Shown here: positions 61,234-64,000 of the stretch, piece by piece
Layout: each line of letters begins with the position of its first letter
How positions within the stretch are numbered: the stretch's first letter is position 1
Assembly (NCBI RefSeq): GCF_020509005.1
Contig: NC_063012.1
Coordinates: 11,098,001 to 11,162,000 of the forward strand
Direction of reading: 5' to 3'
DNA length: 64,000 bases
From: Fulvia fulva
Taxonomy: Eukaryota > Ascomycota > Dothideomycetes > Mycosphaerellales > Mycosphaerellaceae
Notes under the pieces: generated by a model
Told to the model about the DNA's origin: nothing
Database searches by the model: none
The model's input: only the letters and a program-made list of their open reading frames with translations
Program-made: the position numbers and the translations under genes

Positions 61234-61824
61234 ATGTCTCCTCCTTCCATTTCTTCCAAAAGTTCCCTCCGTCGACAAGCCCTTGCTGTCGACATACAAC
61301 GATCCGGTATCGAGATGGCCCCCTGCCATCACTGTCGGTCCGCTCGAGTCGCTGCCACCGAGCAGCGCCCAAAATGTGTCGTTTCGCCCCGGTCGGGAAA
61401 ATGCTCGGAGTGTGTGAGGAAGGGTTACTCTGATTGCGACGTGACCTTATCCGCACCCGAGTGGACGAAGTTTCGCGACGTTCGTGATGGCCTCCAGCGA
61501 GACCTCGAGCGTGCGGAGGAGAAGGAGGTGGAGCTTCTCCATCAGCAGGCCGAGCTCGCTCAGCGCATTATTCGCCAAAAGGCGAAGAAGATCCGTCTTC
61601 GCAAACAGCTTCGCCTCGCGTCCGGCAAGGCCGACGACGCCGTAGCGAAGGAGCTCGAAGATCTCGAGGCGGCGGAGGAGGAAGAAGTGGAGGAGTCTGC
61701 TGGGGTGGAGACCGCGTCGTCGTACAAGGAATTCGATCCTTGGCAGATGTCGGTCCAGGATTGGAACCAGCTGTGCGATCCTTCTTTTCCTTGGGTCGTG
61801 CCTCCTCTGGCCTCATCGTCGTAA
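61234..61824 (+). CDS. 196-aa Cys6 coiled-coil protein, unit 4
   Basis: Translation identical to unit 1. Lies between LTR4 and the fourth gag. Confidence 0.66.
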   Translation: MSPPSISSKSSLRRQALAVDIQRSGIEMAPCHHCRSARVAATEQRPKCVVSPRSGKCSECVRKGYSDCDVTLSAPEWTKFRDVRDGLQRDLERAEEKEVELLHQQAELAQRIIRQKAKKIRLRKQLRLASGKADDAVAKELEDLEAAEEEEVEESAGVETASSYKEFDPWQMSVQDWNQLCDPSFPWVVPPLASSS

Positions 61825-61931
61825 GTTATTGTTCCAGTAGTCTTTTATCCGTTGCTGTTGTTGACTTCTGTGTCCTAGGTCATCAAATCAAGAAGCCGCT
61901 GTTTGATGCCTTTGTCGTCAGGTCGTTTCTG

Positions 61932-62933
61932 CTAGGCAGATTTCGAGAAGAAATCCTCGCATTCCTGGTACGTCTTTGTCGCTGTCGCCCGATCCATCGC
62001 ATTGAACTCGCGGCTGACAACATTCTTCTTTGGACAGTCTCTAGCATAGTGGCCTTTCTTTCCACATGCATAGCAAGTTAGATCTCTTGTTAACTGCTTG
62101 CTTCGTCCGCGCCTTTCCGTGGCGTCGAGTTCCATTGGATCTCCATAATCAGGGTCGTGACTTCTGGCCTTGAAGCCCCCTCTTCCGCCTCTCGCGGGTC
62201 TCTGGAATCCAGGCTGTACGAATCGGTCGTACTTCAATTCCTGGAGTCTCTCGTCGATTTCCTTTGCAGCCTTGACCATCGCGGCCAAGCTGGTGAGACT
62301 GGAGTTTCGAGATAATTCGGCTTTGACGTTGTCCTTCAAGCCTAGGTAGAACTGGGAACGAAACGCTGCGTCGTTCCACTCGAGGTCGGCGGCATATCCT
62401 TGGAACTCAGAGGCGTATACGGCGACTGAGGTGTTTTGTCGGAGTTGTCGGATATGTCGGTCGGCATGAACCTCCTCGTTAGGTACCCCGTAGAGATCAT
62501 TCAGTTTGATCTCGAACTCATCGTAGTCGGCAAATATCTTCCGGGTTTCTGTCTTCGGGTTGTCTCCTTCGTCCTGGTTGTTGAGCCAGTCTTTGAGGTA
62601 TGGTCTGAATCCCCGGGCTGCCCTGCCCCTTAGGAAGGATGCGGCGTACAAGACCTTAGAGGCCTCGCCATTAAACTGTTGGGCGTTGAAGTAGAGGTAC
62701 AGCTGAACCTGCAGCTGAAAAGCCTCCAGCTTCCCTTGTGTCCCATCGAACGTCTCCGGTGGTGACACCTTAGGTGCCTTGGTGAACTCGTGCATGCTGT
62801 TCGAGCTTGCAGAGGGTGTTGATCGTTTTCCGCTTCCAGTAATCGACATTTCGCTCATTCGTTCCGTGATGCCAGTTGACTGTGGCTGTTGTCGTGACGG
62901 ACTCCGGGTAGCGTCTCTCCCAGACATATACAA
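61932..62933 (-). CDS. Retrotransposon Gag, unit 4
   Basis: Translation identical to unit 1; nearest to LTR5, the 5' end of the array in retroelement sense. Confidence 0.92.
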   Translation of the reverse strand: MYMSGRDATRSPSRQQPQSTGITERMSEMSITGSGKRSTPSASSNSMHEFTKAPKVSPPETFDGTQGKLEAFQLQVQLYLYFNAQQFNGEASKVLYAASFLRGRAARGFRPYLKDWLNNQDEGDNPKTETRKIFADYDEFEIKLNDLYGVPNEEVHADRHIRQLRQNTSVAVYASEFQGYAADLEWNDAAFRSQFYLGLKDNVKAELSRNSSLTSLAAMVKAAKEIDERLQELKYDRFVQPGFQRPARGGRGGFKARSHDPDYGDPMELDATERRGRSKQLTRDLTCYACGKKGHYARDCPKKNVVSREFNAMDRATATKTYQECEDFFSKSA

Positions 62934-62959
62934 AGGGCCCTGGTGGTGGTGCTCAAAGT

Positions 62960-63314
62960 TGTTAGGAACCGCTGTACGTTATCCCAACCGGGCTTGGATC
63001 TTTGCAATGATGTCTCTGACTCGTTGAGAAGGTAGTGGTCCCAAACAGTATATGGTGTATACTTGAAATGAGTTGAGCACGAGGCTCCTATCTACTTGCA
63101 AAAGAGCGTCGTCTATATAGTGCCGTGTCTTGGCGTAACTGATCAAACTGATCAGACTGATCACTGAGCATACTGATCAGACTGATCACTGAGTCATACT
63201 GATCAGACTGAGCGCTCAGTTGCCAAGGTCTCTGAGCTGATCAGTTTCGGATTCTCCCACTAGTGTCTAGGCATCGATTGGTTGGCTGGAGCTTCCCCAA
63301 ACCGATCCGTAACA
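62960..63314 (-). repeat. Array LTR5 (355 bp)
   Basis: It alone has A at 63300 (LTR position 341; T in the others). In retroelement sense this is the 5'-most LTR, which would drive the first unit. Confidence 0.96.
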
Positions 63315-63319
63315 TATAT

Positions 63320-63463
63320 TAGGTACTACTTAGCCTAAGGTAGTCTCTTATACTACGTCGTACTCTTCTATCGTACGCCGCGATTTCTTATCGCGGTTAC
63401 TAATAATCTACGCTCTTATAGATCCCGTCGTAGCTCTTCTACGGATATAGAGACCTAGCTAAG
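63320..63463 (-). other. Gypsy-E 5' leader
   Basis: Sequence between the array and the 5' LTR. RIPed, no recognisable gene; should contain the Gypsy-E primer-binding site, which I could not identify. Confidence 0.55.
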
Positions 63464-63621
63464 TATAACGATTTATAATCGTATTAATATAAAGTAGCTA
63501 GGTACGTAGGAAAGAGGAGCGCGAGGTACGCCGAGGTTATATATAGCCGAGGCGCGCTAGTAACGCGCGGTCACGTGACCTATATACTAGCTGACTATTG
63601 ATAAGGCCTAGGACCGTGACA
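63464..63621 (-). repeat. Gypsy-E 5' LTR (158 bp)
   Basis: Same length as the 3' copy, TATAACGA to CCGTGACA on the plus strand. Confidence 0.9.
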
Positions 63622-63626
63622 CCTCT

Positions 63627-64000
63627 ATCGCTATCCTTACGTACTAATAACGTATAGGATCTCTTAACTTCGCCGCTATATATACGCGGCCTAATATCGC
63701 CTTTTTCTTATCTATACTATTATAGTATCTAACTAAGCTAACTAAGACATACCTTAAGCTTATAGATTAGTACTTACGCTATCTCCTAGAGACTAAGAAC
63801 CTCTGCCTTATATATAGCGCTAGTAAATATATCACTAGCCTTTATAGCTAACTAGAACACCTCGGTAGTAACTACGAGTTCTTTAGAGTATCGGACGCGT
63901 CCTACGGTATAAAGAATAATAGGACTAGCTTAATAGCTAGGTCTTTATTAGTAGAGTAGTAGATTATAAGGCATCTAAACAAATCACTATTACTAAGTCC
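63627..64000 (+). pseudogene. Copia-2 pol, right part (toward RNase H)
   Basis: Continues Copia-2 after Gypsy-E: a connection-like segment with TYLKLIDQYLRYL near 63745-63785, then SDASYG near 63890, the start of Copia RNase H. It runs off the window. The two halves join through the CCTCT codons. Confidence 0.8.

Larger units (their letters stand above)
54316..63314 (-). mobile_element. Tandem LTR-element array: five LTRs, four internal regions, period 2161 bp
   Basis: Order LTR-internal-LTR-internal-LTR-internal-LTR-internal-LTR; 4 x 2161 + 355 = 8999 bp. A single target duplication TATAT flanks the whole array (54311-54315 and 63315-63319), so it entered as one element and grew in place. 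LTRs are TG...CA. A purine tract (minus-strand AGAAGGGGGATGG) next to each LTR gives minus-strand orientation. Each unit encodes Gag but no protease, reverse transcriptase or integrase, so mobility would need an autonomous partner. CA and TG are abundant; no RIP decay is visible. Confidence 0.96.
47151..63621 (-). mobile_element. Gypsy-E: chromovirus on the minus strand, containing the LTR array
   Basis: Bounded by two 158-bp LTRs and the 5-bp target duplication CCTCT (47146-47150 and 63622-63626). The tract CTCCCCCCCC after the left LTR is the reverse complement of a polypurine tract and sets the orientation. Without the 8999-bp array and its duplication the element is about 7.5 kb. Confidence 0.92.

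Noticed and set aside
54316..63314. Array as a satellite or rDNA-like host tandem repeat
   Set aside because: TG...CA LTRs, the purine tract, Gag and a 5-bp target duplication identify a retroelement; no rRNA-like sequence is present.

Overview
The window looks like a gene-free, heterochromatic island of a filamentous ascomycete (Pezizomycotina). I found no host gene, tRNA or rRNA. Nearly all of it is nested retrotransposons: Ty1/Copia, Ty3/Gypsy chromoviruses and Tad1-like LINEs. Most are decayed by repeat-induced point mutation (RIP), with CpA/TpG almost completely converted to TpA. A hand count of 12001-12060 gives 11 TA, 0 CA, 0 TG; 55021-55080 gives 0 TA, 4 CA, 2 TG. The kingdom and clade are inferred from RIP and element types, not from a host gene.

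Layout. 1-9556: Copia-1 with its 3' LTR, split by LINE-1 (4538-9466). 9557-10102: 3' end and LTR of Gypsy-A. 10103-10454: unassigned. 10455-20329: LINE-2, split by inverted LINE-3 (14498-19453). 20330-45403: Gypsy-B, split by Gypsy-C (27002-39140, itself split by inverted LINE-4, 32434-37416) and by Copia-0 (39694-45309, inside the Gypsy-B 3' LTR). 45404-46145: 3' end and LTR of Gypsy-D. 46146-47150 and 63627-64000: the two halves of Copia-2, split by Gypsy-E (47151-63621, minus strand). Exact target-site duplications support eight of these insertions.

Inside Gypsy-E sits the most unusual object: an 8999-bp array (54316-63314) of five 355-bp LTRs alternating with four 1806-bp internal regions (period 2161 bp), flanked by one 5-bp target duplication, TATAT. 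Each unit encodes a complete 333-aa Gag with a CCHC knuckle on the minus (retroelement sense) strand. On the opposite strand it carries a 196-aa ORF with six cysteines spaced like a variant Zn2Cys6 cluster plus a coiled coil. There is no protease, reverse transcriptase or integrase. The array is essentially free of RIP although it is an ideal RIP substrate in a heavily RIPed neighbourhood.

Three RIP ages are visible and agree with nesting order: heavy (Gypsy, LINE, Copia-1 and Copia-2), light (Copia-0, polyprotein still readable through about 21 stop codons), and none (the array). Reading frames in the heavy class can be followed because most stops are TAG or TAA, one transition from CAG, CAA or TGG.
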